DNA of 64,000 bases, from positions 35,547,866 to 35,611,865 of the forward strand of contig NC_049907.1 of assembly GCF_001411555.2 (NCBI RefSeq), given 5' to 3'. The first letter of the stretch is position 1; each line of letters begins with the position of its first letter. Origin of the DNA: Juglans regia (taxonomy: Eukaryota > Streptophyta > Magnoliopsida > Fagales > Juglandaceae). The position numbers and the translations under genes were made by a program. Under the pieces are notes generated by a model. The model was given only the letters and a program-made list of their open reading frames with translations, was not told the DNA's origin and did not search any database. Positions 63,129 through 64,000 of the stretch are shown piece by piece.

Positions 63129-63979
63129 CCATGACCCTTGACGCAAACTACCTCCGTGGCACCATGGCTGCGATTCTGTCAATGTTACAACACTCCACAT
63201 GCCCTGAGAACCTCTCCTTTCACTTCCTTTCTGCACATTTTGCGGATGCCGACCTCTTTTCAAGCATAAAATCCACCTTCCCTTACCTCAACTTCAAGAT
63301 TTACCGCTTCGACTCGAGCCGTGTTCATGGGAAGATTTCTAGGTCCATCCGACAAGCTCTGGATCAGCCTCTTAACTATGCAAGAATCTACCTTGCAGAC
63401 ATCATCCCGGCCGATGTAGGGCGGGTTATTTATCTAGATTCCGACCTTGTTGTCGTGGACGATATCGCAAAGCTATGGGCCGTGGACATGGAAAACAAGG
63501 TGGTGGCTGCACCCGAATACTGCCGTGCAAATTTCACACAGTATTTCACCGAGGTGTTTTGGTTGGATCCTGATTTGTCGAATACATTCCAAGAAAGAAA
63601 TCCATGCTATTTTAACACAGGAGTGATGGTGATGGACGTGGATAAATGGAGAGAAGGAAGGTATACAGAGAAGGTTGAAGAGTGGATGGCAGTGCAGAAG
63701 AAGAAGAGGATATACCGTTTGGGGTCTTTGCCACCATTCTTGCTTGTTTTAGCTGGGAACATCAAGCCAGTCGATCACAGATGGAACCAACATGGTTTGG
63801 GTGGTGATAATTTCGAAGGGAAATGTAGGGGGCTACATCCTGGCCCCATTAGCCTTCTCCATTGGAGTGGGAAAGGGAAGCCATGGTTGAGGTTAGATTC
63901 TAGGAAGCCATGCACCATAGATTATCTTTGGGCTCCGTACGACCTCTACCGTTCTTCGAGACAATGGTTAGAAGGATGA
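62915..63979 (+). CDS. Galacturonosyltransferase-like protein (GATL, GT8 family)
   Basis: A single exon encodes 354 aa. Residues about 6-25 form a hydrophobic signal or anchor, as expected for a Golgi enzyme. The GT8 catalytic domain follows: [18 protein letters not shown] (70-87), [13 protein letters not shown] (153-165), metal-binding DSD in [12 protein letters not shown] (Asp175/Asp177), [15 protein letters not shown] (231-245), [12 protein letters not shown] (288-299) and HWSGKGKPW (316-324). Members of this group act in pectin or xylan assembly in the cell wall, with the sugar nucleotide UDP-GalA as presumed donor. The subgroup cannot be told. The lack of the long stem region separates GATL from GAUT proteins. 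The start ATG has a good context and gives the signal segment. The window ends 21 bases after the stop codon. Confidence 0.93.
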   Translation: MAFWIRSSYLPLFLGLLSILLLHPVTSTSTATAVRLGVVRRPSGSLPIFHEAPAFRNGGECGSGHNKLIHVAMTLDANYLRGTMAAILSMLQHSTCPENLSFHFLSAHFADADLFSSIKSTFPYLNFKIYRFDSSRVHGKISRSIRQALDQPLNYARIYLADIIPADVGRVIYLDSDLVVVDDIAKLWAVDMENKVVAAPEYCRANFTQYFTEVFWLDPDLSNTFQERNPCYFNTGVMVMDVDKWREGRYTEKVEEWMAVQKKKRIYRLGSLPPFLLVLAGNIKPVDHRWNQHGLGGDNFEGKCRGLHPGPISLLHWSGKGKPWLRLDSRKPCTIDYLWAPYDLYRSSRQWLEG

Positions 63980-64000
63980 AGAGATCGTCAAGGTTGGGGT

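Overview
The window is nuclear DNA of a flowering plant, most likely a woody rosid. Genes have spliced, phased introns and plant-specific architectures, and they sit in AT-rich, transposon-laden intergenic DNA. A short AT-rich MITE family whose ends resemble GTTTGGATAGTGAGATGAG occurs six times. I associate that family with Fagales, possibly Juglandaceae, but this is memory and not something I could check.

Five protein genes can be supported. On the minus strand, 2320-6142 is a RING ubiquitin ligase of the RF298/RF4 type (896 aa, two coding exons plus a 5' UTR intron). On the minus strand, 23523-24565 is a cytosolic-type methionine-R-sulfoxide reductase B (138 aa, three exons). On the minus strand, 26333-30113 is a PP2C-type phosphatase with an acylatable N-terminus (about 430 aa, four exons). 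On the minus strand, 52682-53719 is an intronless S-adenosylmethionine decarboxylase proenzyme of the SAMDC4/BUD2 type (345 aa). On the plus strand, 62915-63979 is an intronless GT8 galacturonosyltransferase-like protein (354 aa). They are ordinary housekeeping or cell-wall genes and show no operon-like relation to each other.

The rest is mostly transposon and organelle-derived DNA. 8374-12180 is a block of higher GC and low coding content that reads like plant mitochondrial intergenic DNA (candidate NUMT). It is split by an 831-bp element with a perfect 10-bp target duplication. 13515-21660 is a decayed Ty3/gypsy element of Tat-like organisation: 5' LTR, tRNA-Asp-like primer site, broken gag and protease, missing RT-integrase, a nested tandem array, and a long decayed antisense ORF. 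A GC-rich hairpin element is inserted in it. 34.1-44.3 kb is a graveyard of LTR fragments, including a 1-kb LTR-like sequence present twice in direct orientation. 45.1-50.7 kb holds a long CT microsatellite, a degenerate T-rich repeat field, and two further non-autonomous DNA transposons. The 9 kb between the decarboxylase and the glycosyltransferase is AT-rich, microsatellite-rich and gene-free. It contains a probable target-primed retrotransposition product with a roughly 20-bp target duplication.

I found no convincing undescribed biological system. The most interesting items are the nested insertion in the mitochondrial-like block, the paired AACCGG-rich elements, the GC-rich hairpin element, the antisense retrotransposon ORF with its nested repeat array, and the LINE-like insertion.
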